Positions 1 to 8,588 of a DNA stretch of 64,000 nucleotides are shown here, in pieces. The first letter of the stretch is position 1, and each line of letters opens with the position of its first letter. The notes beneath the pieces are model-generated. The model made no database searches. It was not told where the DNA came from and saw nothing but the letters and a program-made list of their open reading frames with translations. Made by a program: the position numbers and the translations under genes. This DNA is from Roseibium porphyridii. GTDB lineage: Bacteria > Pseudomonadota > Alphaproteobacteria > Rhizobiales > Stappiaceae. The stretch covers positions 3,824,001 through 3,888,000 of the forward strand of contig NZ_CP120863.1 of the NCBI RefSeq assembly GCF_026191725.2. The letters are read 5' to 3'.

Positions 1-857
1 TTCTGACCGACTGTCTGCCAACCGGCGACGAAAAGGCAATCGCAGAGGACTATGCCATCAGTTTTGGCGGCAATGCGGTGACGGCAGCTTTTTGTTGCGC
101 GAAGCTGGGCGGAAAACCGGATGTCCTGTGCTCGCAGGCGGACGATTGGCTGGCAAGGATGTTTCTGGATATGGCAGCAGCTTATGGCATCTCCATTCAT
201 GGCCGGAAGGTGCGTGAGTCTTCCCTGTCCTTCATCATGCCTCACGGCGGAAAACGCGCGATTGTGCGCTGTCGCGACAATGAATTTCTGCACCCCTTCC
301 CACCGCTGACGCTCACAGGGATGAAGGCTCTTCATCTGGACGGCCATATGCCGGATGCCGCCTTGCACTACGCCAAGACCTGCAAGGGTCTCGGCATATT
401 GACGTCTCTTGACGGGGGCGCCGTTCGAGAAAACACAGACGAGCTTCTTGAGCACATAGATGTGCCGGTCGTTTCAGAGCGTTTCTGCCAACAGCTCGGA
501 AAGACAACTGGAGAAACCCTGCAATACCTGAGGTCCAAGAACTGTCCTGTCGGTGCTGTCACGCTCGGTGAACATGGGACGGTCTGGTATGAAGCTGGTG
601 GCCCTGACAAGATCCTGCCTGCCTTGGCGGTGCCTTTGGAAAAGGTGGTCGATTCCAACGGCGCCGGCGATGTCTTCCACGGTGCCTATATCGCCTCATA
701 TCTGCGTTGGCCGGAAAACAGCTGGGACCAGCATTTCAAGTTCGCACGCGGCGCATCAACCCACGCCATCCAGCATCTTGGAAATGAAGCCAGTTTGCCA
801 ACACTTGAGGATATCGAACGCGCCAACGGAACCTTTCAGGAAAAGGTTGCCGCGTGA
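1..857 (+). CDS. PfkB-family carbohydrate kinase, 5'-truncated
   Basis: C-terminal part of a PfkB (ribokinase-like) sugar kinase, which phosphorylates a sugar or nucleoside with ATP in the cytoplasm. The frame is open from the window edge (first full codon at 3). The residues SFGGNAVTAAF, the N-terminal glycine-rich PfkB signature, lie upstream of the GTG at 78, so the true start is outside the window. Near the C-terminus, DSNGAGDVFHGAY is the second PfkB signature, with the catalytic Asp in GAGD and the anion hole. The substrate cannot be read from sequence; sulfofructose, fructose or ribose kinases are all possible. The gene ends 117 bases before the next start. Confidence 0.88.
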   Translation, partial: LTDCLPTGDEKAIAEDYAISFGGNAVTAAFCCAKLGGKPDVLCSQADDWLARMFLDMAAAYGISIHGRKVRESSLSFIMPHGGKRAIVRCRDNEFLHPFPPLTLTGMKALHLDGHMPDAALHYAKTCKGLGILTSLDGGAVRENTDELLEHIDVPVVSERFCQQLGKTTGETLQYLRSKNCPVGAVTLGEHGTVWYEAGGPDKILPALAVPLEKVVDSNGAGDVFHGAYIASYLRWPENSWDQHFKFARGASTHAIQHLGNEASLPTLEDIERANGTFQEKVAA

Positions 858-974
858 CGGCAAACAAGCCTGTGTAAGAGCATAGGCGAAGCATTGTCAG
901 ATCTGCTTACGCCTTGTTTCAAGACAGAACTTGGAGCAGAGTGTGGCCGCCCTAGTTTGGTGGAGTATAAAAAG

Positions 975-2147
975 ATGTTTTCGCGTTCAAACCGTTTGGT
1001 TGTCGGTCTATCGACAGCAGTTAGCCTTATTGCCCTGCAGGCCTCGCCTGCACTCGCATTCGACCCAACCGGCAACGACGTTGCCGACGCCTTTCTGACA
1101 CTGATTGATTCAGAAGAAGGAACCGTTGAAAGCTACGGTTCCGTTGACGTTTCTGGCGATACGGTCGTGATCAAAGACATTGTCGTTTCCAACGATGCCG
1201 ATGAAAACGCAAAGGCGACTATCGGCGCAACAACGCTTGCCGGTGGCAGCGTACAAGGAGACGGACGGCTGAAGCTATCAGGTCTCGATCTTGAAAAGCT
1301 GGAGCTTACAGCTGATGACGGTGGCATGTCCCTGAGCTCACTGACTGTCACTGACCTTCTTCTGCCATCTCCTGATGAAGTCAAAGCCGGCACACCACCT
1401 GTTGGCCCTGGCTACAAGACCTTCGAAGCCAACGCTATTGAGATACGCGATGAAGACGGCAAGGTCGCAGACATTGCCAAAATCGCTTCTTCCATTGACG
1501 GAATGGATGGTGACCTTCCAACCAGCGGCAGCTTTGCGGTCACGGGAGCGACAATCGACGTCAAACAGCTGGAGGCCAAAGAAACCAAGGCACTGGCTGA
1601 CCTTGGCTATGAAACACTTTCCATGGATATCTCCGGCCAAGGTAAGTGGGATCCGGACGCAGCAACGCTCATGATCCCCGAACTCAAGATCGACGCCAAG
1701 GATGCGGCAAGCCTCACGCTTTCCCTGTCTCTGGGCGGTGTCACGCGAGATGTCGTCAATCAGCTTGATGAAACATCTGACAAGCCGGAAGAAGCAATGG
1801 CGCTTCTGCAGAATGTCACAATCGAAAATGCCAAGATCCGTCTGGACGATGCTTCCCTGACCGGACGCATTCTCACGCAGGAAGCGCAGAAGGCTGGTGT
1901 CGAGACCCCGCAATACGTTGCCGGACTGACCGGTACCCTGCCACTCATGCTCGGTATGCTTCAGAACAAGGAACTGGAAGCACAGGTTACCGAAGCGGTC
2001 ACGGAGTTCTTGAATACGCCTGGTTCTCTTGAGGTGACCGCTGCGCCTGGCGCTCCCGTACCAGTTTCCCAGATCATGGGAACGGCCATGCTGGCGCCGC
2101 AGATGATCCCGCAGATCCTCTCAGTTGGAATTACTGCCAACCAGTGA
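975..2147 (+). CDS. Exported protein of unknown function
   Basis: 390-residue protein that I do not recognise as a named family. It begins with a typical Sec signal peptide: MFSRSNR, a hydrophobic stretch, then an ASPALA cleavage site at about residue 27, so it should be periplasmic or outer-membrane-facing. The mature part is rich in Asp, Thr, Ser and Leu in alternating patterns, suggesting beta structure (for example DISGQGKWDPDAATL), loosely like AsmA/DUF945-type periplasmic proteins. That resemblance is impression only. The start at 975 is chosen over an upstream in-frame start (894) because it gives the signal peptide and has GGAG at 962-965. A strong bidirectional terminator follows. 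Confidence 0.75.
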   Translation: MFSRSNRLVVGLSTAVSLIALQASPALAFDPTGNDVADAFLTLIDSEEGTVESYGSVDVSGDTVVIKDIVVSNDADENAKATIGATTLAGGSVQGDGRLKLSGLDLEKLELTADDGGMSLSSLTVTDLLLPSPDEVKAGTPPVGPGYKTFEANAIEIRDEDGKVADIAKIASSIDGMDGDLPTSGSFAVTGATIDVKQLEAKETKALADLGYETLSMDISGQGKWDPDAATLMIPELKIDAKDAASLTLSLSLGGVTRDVVNQLDETSDKPEEAMALLQNVTIENAKIRLDDASLTGRILTQEAQKAGVETPQYVAGLTGTLPLMLGMLQNKELEAQVTEAVTEFLNTPGSLEVTAAPGAPVPVSQIMGTAMLAPQMIPQILSVGITANQ

Positions 2148-2171
2148 TCGGGATCAGCCGATTGAACAAAA

Positions 2172-2199
2172 AAATGCCCGGGCATCTGTCCGGGCATTT
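2172..2199. terminator. Bidirectional Rho-independent terminator
   Basis: Perfect 10-bp stem AAATGCCCGG / CCGGGCATTT around an 8-base loop, with an A-run on the left and T-rich sequence on the right. It lies between two convergent genes, the exported protein (plus) and the ABC exporter (minus), and can serve both. Confidence 0.85.
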
Positions 2200-2216
2200 C
2201 TTATTCTGGAATCCCG

Positions 2217-4004
2217 CTATTCGGCGGCCTGATTGCGGCTCTGGAACTGCAATTCGCACAAACGCCGGTAGGTACCATCATGCTCATAGAGCTCATCGTG
2301 CGTGCCACTTTCGATGACTTTTCCCTGATCCATGACGTGGATCTTGTATGCGTGGCGCACTGTGCTGAGGCGATGGGCGATCACAAGTGTGGTGCGCCCC
2401 TGCATCAGTTTTTCCAAAGCCGACTGTATCTTTGCCTCTGATTCAGCATCGAGCGCTGATGTCGCTTCATCGAGCAGCAATATGGGAGCGTCCCTCAGCA
2501 TTGCCCTGGCAATCGCAATACGCTGGCGCTGACCGCCGGACAGATTGCTGCCCGCCTCACCGCAGCGTGTTTCATAGCCTTCCGGAAGACGGGCGATGAA
2601 GTCATGTGCGTTCGCCGAACGTGCTGCTTCTTCAATTTCTGCCTGAGTTGCGCCGGGCTTACCAACGGCAATGTTTTCTCGAACGCTGATATTGAATAGA
2701 AACGAATCCTGTCCGACATAGGCAACCTGGGAGCGCAAGGAGGCGATCTTGAACGATCGAATGTCTTCGCCGTCAACCTGAATTGCGCCTGACGCAGGGT
2801 CGTAAAACCTTTCAATCAACGCAAACACAGTGGATTTGCCAGCGCCAGAAGCGCCGACAAGAGCGGTCATTTTTCCTGGCTCAGCAACGAAGCTCGTTCC
2901 GGACAAGGCCGCGCTTTCGCCATAGGTGAACACAACGTCCTTGAGTTCGATCCGTCCGCCCCGCACCTCAAGGTCCCGAGAAGCTTCGGTGTCCTTCATT
3001 GCCGGCTCGCGGTCAACGAGTTCATACATGAGCCGCAGGCCAACAATCTGCTTGCCAAGATTGACGTTCAATCTGGCAAGCCGCCTTGCCGGGTCATAGG
3101 CAAGCAGCAGCGCCGTAATGAAGGAAAACAGCGCACCCGGATCCTGGTCGAGCTCAATCACCGAATATCCGCCGTAGAAAATCACCAAAGCAATGGCGAA
3201 GCCACCGAGCGTGTCCATGAGCGGTGATGTTCGTGCCGTCAGCGAAGCAATCTTGTTCGATTGCCTTTGAACTTCCAGAACACCGACTTCCATGCGCTTT
3301 CGCATCGCCGGTTCCATGCCAAAGGCCTTGACGATGCGCACACCAAGCACCGTTTCCTGAAGTGTCGCCTGGATCTTTGCGCTCGAGACAACCTGGCGCT
3401 TCACATAGAGCTTGACCCGGCGCACCAGGACAGCGACGCCGACGACGGCGGGCGGCATGATGATCAGGGCAAAGACACTCAGCAGCGGGTTCTGCACGAC
3501 CATCACGAATACAAGGCCGATCAAAGTCAGGACATCACGGCCAATCGTGACGATTATCAGGTCAAGGGTAGTTCTTGCTGCCCCAACTCCCTGTGCGACC
3601 CGTACACCAATTTCCGCAAGAGACATCTTGTCGAAATAGGTCTGATCCTGTCGCACGAGGTGGTCAAACATCCGTCTTTGCAGGTCTGCGACAATAGAAT
3701 TTCCCACGCGTGCCAGCACAACCATCTGGCCAAATGTCGATGCGCCTTTGAGCGTGAAAATCAACAAGACAGCCAAGGCGATGACATAGACCATACCTGC
3801 GTCTTTGTTGACGAAGACCTCGTTGACGACATCGCGCATGATCCAGGCGCTTGCCGCGGTTGTCGCCGCAATCATGGCCATGAATACGAACGCAAGCATG
3901 TATTTGGGAATGTAAGTTCTGAAATTCTCGCTGAACAAACGCTTGATCAGCTGAACCGTGCCATTCGGGTCCGTCCAGGTCTTCGATTTAAACGGGTTTC
4001 GCAC
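2217..4004 (-). CDS. ABC exporter, fused permease-ATPase (MsbA-like)
   Basis: Half-size ABC exporter of about 595 residues with an N-terminal six-helix membrane domain (first helices around residues 35-85) and a C-terminal ATPase. The ATPase has Walker A GASGAGKST near residue 384, signature LSGGQRQR, Walker B ILLLDEATSALD and the H-loop in IAHRLST. Such homodimers export lipids, lipid A or drugs across the inner membrane; an MsbA-like lipid role is plausible but not proven. The open frame extends to an ATG at 4079, but those 25 extra codons run through a perfect hairpin and look non-coding. The GTG at 4004 starts the protein just before the conserved basic segment RNPFKSKTW, so I prefer it. 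It lies downstream of aspS on the same strand. Confidence 0.9.
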   Translation of the reverse strand: MRNPFKSKTWTDPNGTVQLIKRLFSENFRTYIPKYMLAFVFMAMIAATTAASAWIMRDVVNEVFVNKDAGMVYVIALAVLLIFTLKGASTFGQMVVLARVGNSIVADLQRRMFDHLVRQDQTYFDKMSLAEIGVRVAQGVGAARTTLDLIIVTIGRDVLTLIGLVFVMVVQNPLLSVFALIIMPPAVVGVAVLVRRVKLYVKRQVVSSAKIQATLQETVLGVRIVKAFGMEPAMRKRMEVGVLEVQRQSNKIASLTARTSPLMDTLGGFAIALVIFYGGYSVIELDQDPGALFSFITALLLAYDPARRLARLNVNLGKQIVGLRLMYELVDREPAMKDTEASRDLEVRGGRIELKDVVFTYGESAALSGTSFVAEPGKMTALVGASGAGKSTVFALIERFYDPASGAIQVDGEDIRSFKIASLRSQVAYVGQDSFLFNISVRENIAVGKPGATQAEIEEAARSANAHDFIARLPEGYETRCGEAGSNLSGGQRQRIAIARAMLRDAPILLLDEATSALDAESEAKIQSALEKLMQGRTTLVIAHRLSTVRHAYKIHVMDQGKVIESGTHDELYEHDGTYRRLCELQFQSRNQAAE

Positions 4005-4045
4005 GCCGCCTTGCCTTTTCAAGTGGGCTTTCGCCCCGAATGAAG

Positions 4046-4068
4046 CGAGGCCGGCCCAGCCGGCCTCG
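4046..4068 (-). terminator. Hairpin after aspS
   Basis: Perfect 10-bp inverted repeat CGAGGCCGGC / GCCGGCCTCG with a 3-base loop, 64 bases past the aspS stop. There is no strong T-run, so it may be a weak or Rho-assisted terminator or an mRNA-stabilising structure. Its position argues that the downstream exporter starts at 4004, not 4079. Confidence 0.55.
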
Positions 4069-4131
4069 ACGTCCCTCACAGTGCTAGAGGGGTACTCTTA
4101 AAGTGCGGTCGCCCGCAAGTGGCCCTTTTAC

Positions 4132-5913
4132 TTAAGCTTCGGGCAGATTCAGGCGCAAATGCAAGTCCCGAAGCTGGGCTGAAGTTACATCGCTCGGAGC
4201 ACCCATCATCAGATCTTCGGCTTTCTGGTTCATCGGGAAGAGCATGACTTCACGAATATTGGCCTCGTCTGCCAGCAGCATCACGATACGATCTATGCCG
4301 GCAGCGCAACCACCGTGCGGCGGCGCTCCATATTGGAAGGCATTGACCATACCGCCGAAGCGATTGTTGACTTCCTCTGCAGGATACCCGGCAATCTCAA
4401 AAGCCTTGTACATGATTTCCGGCTTGTGGTTCCGGATAGCACCGGAAACAAGTTCATGTCCGTTGCAAGACAGATCGTATTGCCAGCCAAGAACTTCCAG
4501 CGGGTCACCTTCCAGCGCTTCCATGCCACCTTGAGGCATTGAGAATGGGTTGTGCTCAAAGTCGATCTCGCCGGTTTCCTCGTCCCGTTCATAGATCGGG
4601 AAGTCGACAATCCAGGCAAACTCAAACCGCTCCTTGTCGGTATGACCGAGTTCCTCGCCAATGATCACGCGCGCTTTTGCGGCAACGGCCGTGAACTGCT
4701 TCGGTTTTCCACCCAGGAAGAAGGCGGCATCACCGACCTCAAGACCGAGCTGAACACGAATGGCTTCCGTGCGTTCCGGACCAATGTTCTTGGCAAGCGG
4801 GCCGGCAGCCTCCGTGGAACCGTCTTCTGCCTTGCGCCAGAAGATATATCCCATGCCTGGAAGACCTTCGCCCTGTGCGAACTTGTTCATGCGGTCACAG
4901 AACTTGCGGCTGCCGCCTTTCGGTGCCGGAATAGCGCGAATTTCGGTACCAGGCTGCTCCAGGAGATTTGCAAAGATTGCAAAGCCCGATCCGGCAAAAT
5001 GTTCCGAAACGATCTGCATCTTGATCGGGTTTCTCAGATCCGGCTTGTCGGTGCCGTACCAGAGCGCGGAATCCTTATAGGAGATCTGCGGCCAACTGCG
5101 GTTGACCGGACGTCCTTTTCCAAAACGCTCGAAGCACCCTGCAATCACCGGTTCGATCGTGTCGAAGACTTCCTGCTGGGTGACGAAGGACATTTCCATG
5201 TCGAGCTGATAAAAGTCTGTGGGCGAGCGGTCAGCGCGCGGATCCTCGTCGCGGAAACACGGGGCGATCTGAAAATACTTGTCAAAGCCGGAAACCATCA
5301 GCAGCTGCTTGAACTGCTGAGGAGCTTGCGGGAGTGCATAGAACTTTCCAGGATGCAGACGCGACGGCACCAGGAAGTCTCGCGCACCTTCCGGTGAAGA
5401 CGCAGTGATGATCGGTGTCTGAAATTCGTTGAAGCCGATGTCCCACATGCGATCCCGCAGATCGCGGACGACGTTTGACCGCAGGATCATGTTGTCGTGC
5501 AGCTTTTCGCGGCGCAAGTCGAGGAACCGGTACTTCAGGCGAACTTCTTCCGGGTAGTCCAGCTCACCAAAGACAGGCAGCGGCAGCTCCTTGGCAGAAC
5601 CAAGCACTTCCATTTCGCGGATAAAGACTTCAATTTCACCTGTCGGCAGATCAGGATTAATGGTTTCGTCCGTCCGCTTTTTCACATTCCCGTCGATGCG
5701 TATGCACCATTCAGAGCGCACCGTCTCGGCGAGCCCGAAGGCATCCGAATCGGGATCGACAACACATTGTGTCACGCCGTAATGATCGCGCAAATCGATG
5801 AACAGCACCCCGCCATGATCTCGGACCCGGTGAACCCAGCCGGAAAGACGGATGGTCTGGCCTTCGTCGGTCAGACGGAGATCACCGCACGTGTGACTAC
5901 GGTAGGGGTGCAT
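4132..5913 (-). CDS. aspS: Aspartyl-tRNA synthetase
   Basis: Class II aminoacyl-tRNA synthetase of 593 residues, the usual length for bacterial-type AspRS. It charges tRNA-Asp with aspartate; in many alphaproteobacteria the enzyme is non-discriminating and also charges tRNA-Asn. Visible parts are the N-terminal OB-fold anticodon-binding domain ([20 protein letters not shown]), the class II motif 2 ([10 protein letters not shown]), the GAD insertion domain in the middle, and motif 3 near the C-terminus ([14 protein letters not shown]). The ATG at 5913 begins the conserved [10 protein letters not shown]. It is monocistronic or leads into the ABC exporter. About 170 bases with no recognised gene separate it from the HxlR gene upstream. 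Confidence 0.98.
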   Translation of the reverse strand: MHPYRSHTCGDLRLTDEGQTIRLSGWVHRVRDHGGVLFIDLRDHYGVTQCVVDPDSDAFGLAETVRSEWCIRIDGNVKKRTDETINPDLPTGEIEVFIREMEVLGSAKELPLPVFGELDYPEEVRLKYRFLDLRREKLHDNMILRSNVVRDLRDRMWDIGFNEFQTPIITASSPEGARDFLVPSRLHPGKFYALPQAPQQFKQLLMVSGFDKYFQIAPCFRDEDPRADRSPTDFYQLDMEMSFVTQQEVFDTIEPVIAGCFERFGKGRPVNRSWPQISYKDSALWYGTDKPDLRNPIKMQIVSEHFAGSGFAIFANLLEQPGTEIRAIPAPKGGSRKFCDRMNKFAQGEGLPGMGYIFWRKAEDGSTEAAGPLAKNIGPERTEAIRVQLGLEVGDAAFFLGGKPKQFTAVAAKARVIIGEELGHTDKERFEFAWIVDFPIYERDEETGEIDFEHNPFSMPQGGMEALEGDPLEVLGWQYDLSCNGHELVSGAIRNHKPEIMYKAFEIAGYPAEEVNNRFGGMVNAFQYGAPPHGGCAAGIDRIVMLLADEANIREVMLFPMNQKAEDLMMGAPSDVTSAQLRDLHLRLNLPEA

Positions 5914-6082
5914 TCTTGTTCCTCGACATTATTCTTGGCATGGAAAATCATTACGGCCCGCCGGAGGCAGGCCGTGTCGGGCTGCACAAGCCATGTTGCG
6001 AGGCGAAAGTCAAGGGAGACGCCGCCATGCGCCCCGGGAGTTCCTGATCGTTTCCCTCCCTCCCCGGTCCATTCCCGTCTCT

Positions 6083-6415
6083 TCAGTCTTGCTGACGCTG
6101 CTCCAGGTATTCACGGGACCAGTCTTCCAACTGGTCCAGAATTGGTTTCAGCTTTTGTCCGTGTGAACTCAGACTGTATTCCACCTTGGGCGGGACTTGG
6201 GCGTAAACCTCTCGCTCGATAATACCGCTCTCTTCGAGTTCCCTCAGCTGTTTGGTCAGCATGCGCTGTGAGATTGATGGAATCATCCTGTGTAACTCAT
6301 TGAAACGCATTGTTTTCCGGCAAATACACCAGAGAATCATGCCTTTCCACTTTCCACCGATTACACCAAGACCGGTTTCGGTTGGGCAGAACATTGGATC
6401 GATCAGCGTTCCCAT
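6083..6415 (-). CDS. HxlR-family transcriptional regulator
   Basis: Small winged-helix regulator of about 110 residues. It shows the HxlR hallmarks: an early Cys in the segment PMFCPTETGLGVIGGKWK, then FNELHRMIPSISQRMLTKQLRELEESGII (DNA-binding helices), and the wing with VEYSLSSHG. HxlR proteins such as YodB, HypR and QorR often sense quinones, aldehydes or hypochlorite through the N-terminal Cys and repress an adjacent oxidoreductase. This fits the divergent flavin oxidoreductase next door. The frame opens at a TTG at 6427; the ATG at 6415 is preferred. Confidence 0.9.
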   Translation of the reverse strand: MGTLIDPMFCPTETGLGVIGGKWKGMILWCICRKTMRFNELHRMIPSISQRMLTKQLRELEESGIIEREVYAQVPPKVEYSLSSHGQKLKPILDQLEDWSREYLEQRQQD

Positions 6416-6427
6416 AACAAATCCCAA

Positions 6428-6527
6428 TAGTTACTTTTTTGTATGTATATACCAAAATATTGCGTACTTGTCAGAAAATCATGTGTTTTCTACCTCTTGG
6501 CCATCGCGTTCAACAGATGGAAAAACC
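6428..6527. promoter_or_regulatory. Divergent promoter region with candidate HxlR operator
   Basis: The 100-base gap between the divergent HxlR and oxidoreductase genes is AT-rich. It holds the near-palindrome GTATGTATATAC (6441-6452), flanked by two similarly oriented TACTT boxes (TTACTT from 6431, GTACTT from 6464). Repeats of this kind are typical of HxlR-family operators. The binding assignment is inferred from position only. Confidence 0.4.
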
Positions 6528-7640
6528 ATGTCCAACCAAACTGCACTCCTGCGTCCGGCAACTATCGGGTCAAAATCATTTTCAAACCGACTGGTGCTTG
6601 CACCCATGTCGCGTACATCGGCTGAACCAGACGGTACTCCCACTGCTGAAATGGCGAGCTACTATGCTGGCTTTGCGCGTGGCGGCTTTGGTCTGCTGAT
6701 CGCTGAAGGGGCCTTTGTCGACGCCAACTATTCGCAATGCTACGGCAATCAGCCTGGCCTTGTTACAGATAGCCACGAGGCAGGCTGGCGGACCGTAGTC
6801 GAAGCGGTCAAACGGGAAAACGGCAAGATCATACTGCAACTCATTCATGCCGGCGCGGTGTCACAATTTGTGGAGAGGGCCTTTGCGCCGTCGCCTGTGC
6901 GCCCCATGGGTGAAATGCTTCAGGGATATGGGCCACGCCAGGGACCTTATGACACGCCCGGGGAGCTGTCGGTGAACGACATTCGCGCCATATGTTCCGC
7001 TTTTGTGGATGCAGCCAAGCGAGCTGAAGCCGCAGGCTTCGATGGCGTGGAGATCCACTGTGCCAACGGGTATCTGCTCGATCAGTTCCTCACACCGGAA
7101 ACCAACCTGCGCAACGATACTTATGGAGGGACCCTTGAAGACCGGCTGCGCCTGACAACCGATATTTTATCAATGTGCCAACAAAAAACCTCTCCGGATT
7201 TCCTCGTTGGTGTGCGCCTTTCCCAGGCCAAGGCAACTGTTCAGGACTATTTCTGGCCAAACGGCCTTGAAGATGCCCGAGTGATATTCAGCGCGGTTGC
7301 CGAAGCTGGGGCCAACTTCATCCACCTTGCAAGCGATAAAGGAGGTTACACCTACCACAGTACAGCAAAAACAGGTGAGAACCTCACTGCTTTTGCACGC
7401 AGTCTTACGGGCCTGCAGGTGATTGCCAATGGCGGGCTTCAGGACATTGGCTTGGCGAACCAGGTCATTGCAGACCAGCTCGCGGACTTTGTTTCCATCG
7501 GCAAGGCTGCCATGCTCAATCCGGACCTCCCTAAAAAGATTGCCTCAGGCGCACCTCTTCGTGATTTCACATTCGAGATGTTCAAGTACGGGGTCTCGGT
7601 CAATGCACAGCTCAAATGGGAAGCTGAGCAACGCGCATAA
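6528..7640 (+). CDS. NADH:flavin oxidoreductase, Old Yellow Enzyme family
   Basis: FMN-dependent TIM-barrel ene-reductase of 370 residues. These cytoplasmic enzymes reduce activated C=C bonds of enones, quinones, maleimides or nitro compounds using NAD(P)H. The N-terminal FMN-binding segment NRLVLAPMSRTSAEPDGTPTAEMASYY, the QLIHAGAVSQ strand, and the block GFDGVEIHCANGYLLDQFLTPETNLR (substrate and FMN contacts) are all clear. The C-terminus carries the FMN phosphate site (IANGGLQD, FVSIGKAAMLNPDLPKK). The ATG at 6528 is chosen because it begins the conserved family N-terminus; the 92 upstream codons overlap the HxlR gene and are spurious. Control by the divergent HxlR regulator is likely. Confidence 0.93.
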   Translation: MSNQTALLRPATIGSKSFSNRLVLAPMSRTSAEPDGTPTAEMASYYAGFARGGFGLLIAEGAFVDANYSQCYGNQPGLVTDSHEAGWRTVVEAVKRENGKIILQLIHAGAVSQFVERAFAPSPVRPMGEMLQGYGPRQGPYDTPGELSVNDIRAICSAFVDAAKRAEAAGFDGVEIHCANGYLLDQFLTPETNLRNDTYGGTLEDRLRLTTDILSMCQQKTSPDFLVGVRLSQAKATVQDYFWPNGLEDARVIFSAVAEAGANFIHLASDKGGYTYHSTAKTGENLTAFARSLTGLQVIANGGLQDIGLANQVIADQLADFVSIGKAAMLNPDLPKKIASGAPLRDFTFEMFKYGVSVNAQLKWEAEQRA

Positions 7641-7695
7641 AGTCGTCCGCAAGCATGCTGAAACCCGTTTTCGGCGTGCCGCTCAAGATAAAATC

Positions 7696-7717
7696 TGCCC
7701 CGGATTTGTCCGGGGCA
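7696..7717. repeat. GC-rich palindromic element (REP-like hairpin)
   Basis: TGCCCCGGA / TCCGGGGCA form a perfect 9-bp stem around TTTG, downstream of the oxidoreductase. It has no T-run. Near-identical short palindromes are, from memory, common between genes in Stappiaceae and other Hyphomicrobiales, so this is probably one copy of a dispersed element that also helps end transcription. Confidence 0.5.
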
Positions 7718-7818
7718 ATGCCGTCATCCTTAATATCTGTGTGATAAACTTGGCAGCAATGCCGATAGGCTTGCAGTCTTTGGCTCATTCATCGCCCGCT
7801 CCCACCGGGAAAAGACCA

Positions 7819-8445
7819 TCAGGTATCCACCGCCTGAAGCAGCGGATGCCATTGGCCACGGATTTCGTGAGACTTGTTGTCCATCACATCAAAGACCCCT
7901 GTTCCCGCGGCTGCGTGACGCGCATAAAGAACACGATCGGAAATTCTGGCCAACAGCGGGTAGCCCTTCTTCGACAGCGTCTGTTCAAGGTCAGCGACCT
8001 GCGTTGACCGCCTGTTGATTCGATTGGCCACCACGAATATCTCGGCTTTGCCTTTGCGAACACGTTTGATGTCTGAAATTCCGTCCAGGAATTTCAACGT
8101 CGCATTCCAGTCAAAAGCGCTTGCCAGAACCGGGACCACGATGTCGGATGCTTCTGCGATGAGGTTCTTGGCCAGTTCTGATCTCAGGCCTCCCGGTCCG
8201 TCGATTACGATCGCGTCCAAGTTCTTGTCCTTTTCACCAATCGCGCTTTCCTTTGTCCAGTTCAAAGCCTCGATTTTGTTGAGATGCTTGGGACGACGCT
8301 TCACCCATGCAAGCGCAGACTTCTGACGATCGGCATCGGCGAGAGCCACGTCTTCTCCTCGGGCGGCGAGAGCAACGGCGAGATTCGTGGCCACGGTTGT
8401 CTTCCCGCAGCCCCCTTTGGAATTCACCACAAGTATCTTGCGCAT
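7819..8445 (-). CDS. ParA-family ATPase, orphan
   Basis: 208-residue deviant Walker-type ATPase. It has VNSKGGCGKTTVATNLA (deviant Walker A with the signature Lys), ADADRQKSA (switch I region) and DAIVIDGPGG (Walker B). Proteins of this short ParA type position plasmids, chemoreceptor arrays, carboxysomes or other cargo on the nucleoid. No ParB, cargo or centromere-like repeat lies nearby, so the cargo is unknown. The ATG at 8445 follows GGGAAG at 5-base spacing and is preferred over the GTG at 8451. It is divergent from rnd. Confidence 0.9.
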   Translation of the reverse strand: MRKILVVNSKGGCGKTTVATNLAVALAARGEDVALADADRQKSALAWVKRRPKHLNKIEALNWTKESAIGEKDKNLDAIVIDGPGGLRSELAKNLIAEASDIVVPVLASAFDWNATLKFLDGISDIKRVRKGKAEIFVVANRINRRSTQVADLEQTLSKKGYPLLARISDRVLYARHAAAGTGVFDVMDNKSHEIRGQWHPLLQAVDT

Positions 8446-8588
8446 ATACACTTCCCAGTCCCGACAGGTTTCGCTTCAGCTCATTTCAACATAGGCGCAC
8501 ATTTTGCGCCTTTACAAGTAGAGTGCTGTCCAAAAATGCCATTTCGTGGCGACAAAGCGGCAGAACTCAGGTATAGCTGAACATCACC

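Noticed and set aside
3261..4043. 260-codon frame on the plus strand opposite the ABC exporter
   Set aside because: It is the antisense shadow of a clear ABC exporter with intact motifs; its translation is rich in His and Asp without domains.
4552..5397. 281-codon plus-strand frame inside aspS
   Set aside because: Antisense to aspS, which has all class II motifs; the translation has no recognisable features.
7696..7717. Possible Rho-independent terminator after the ene-reductase
   Set aside because: Perfect stem but no T-run; listed as a REP-like palindrome instead.
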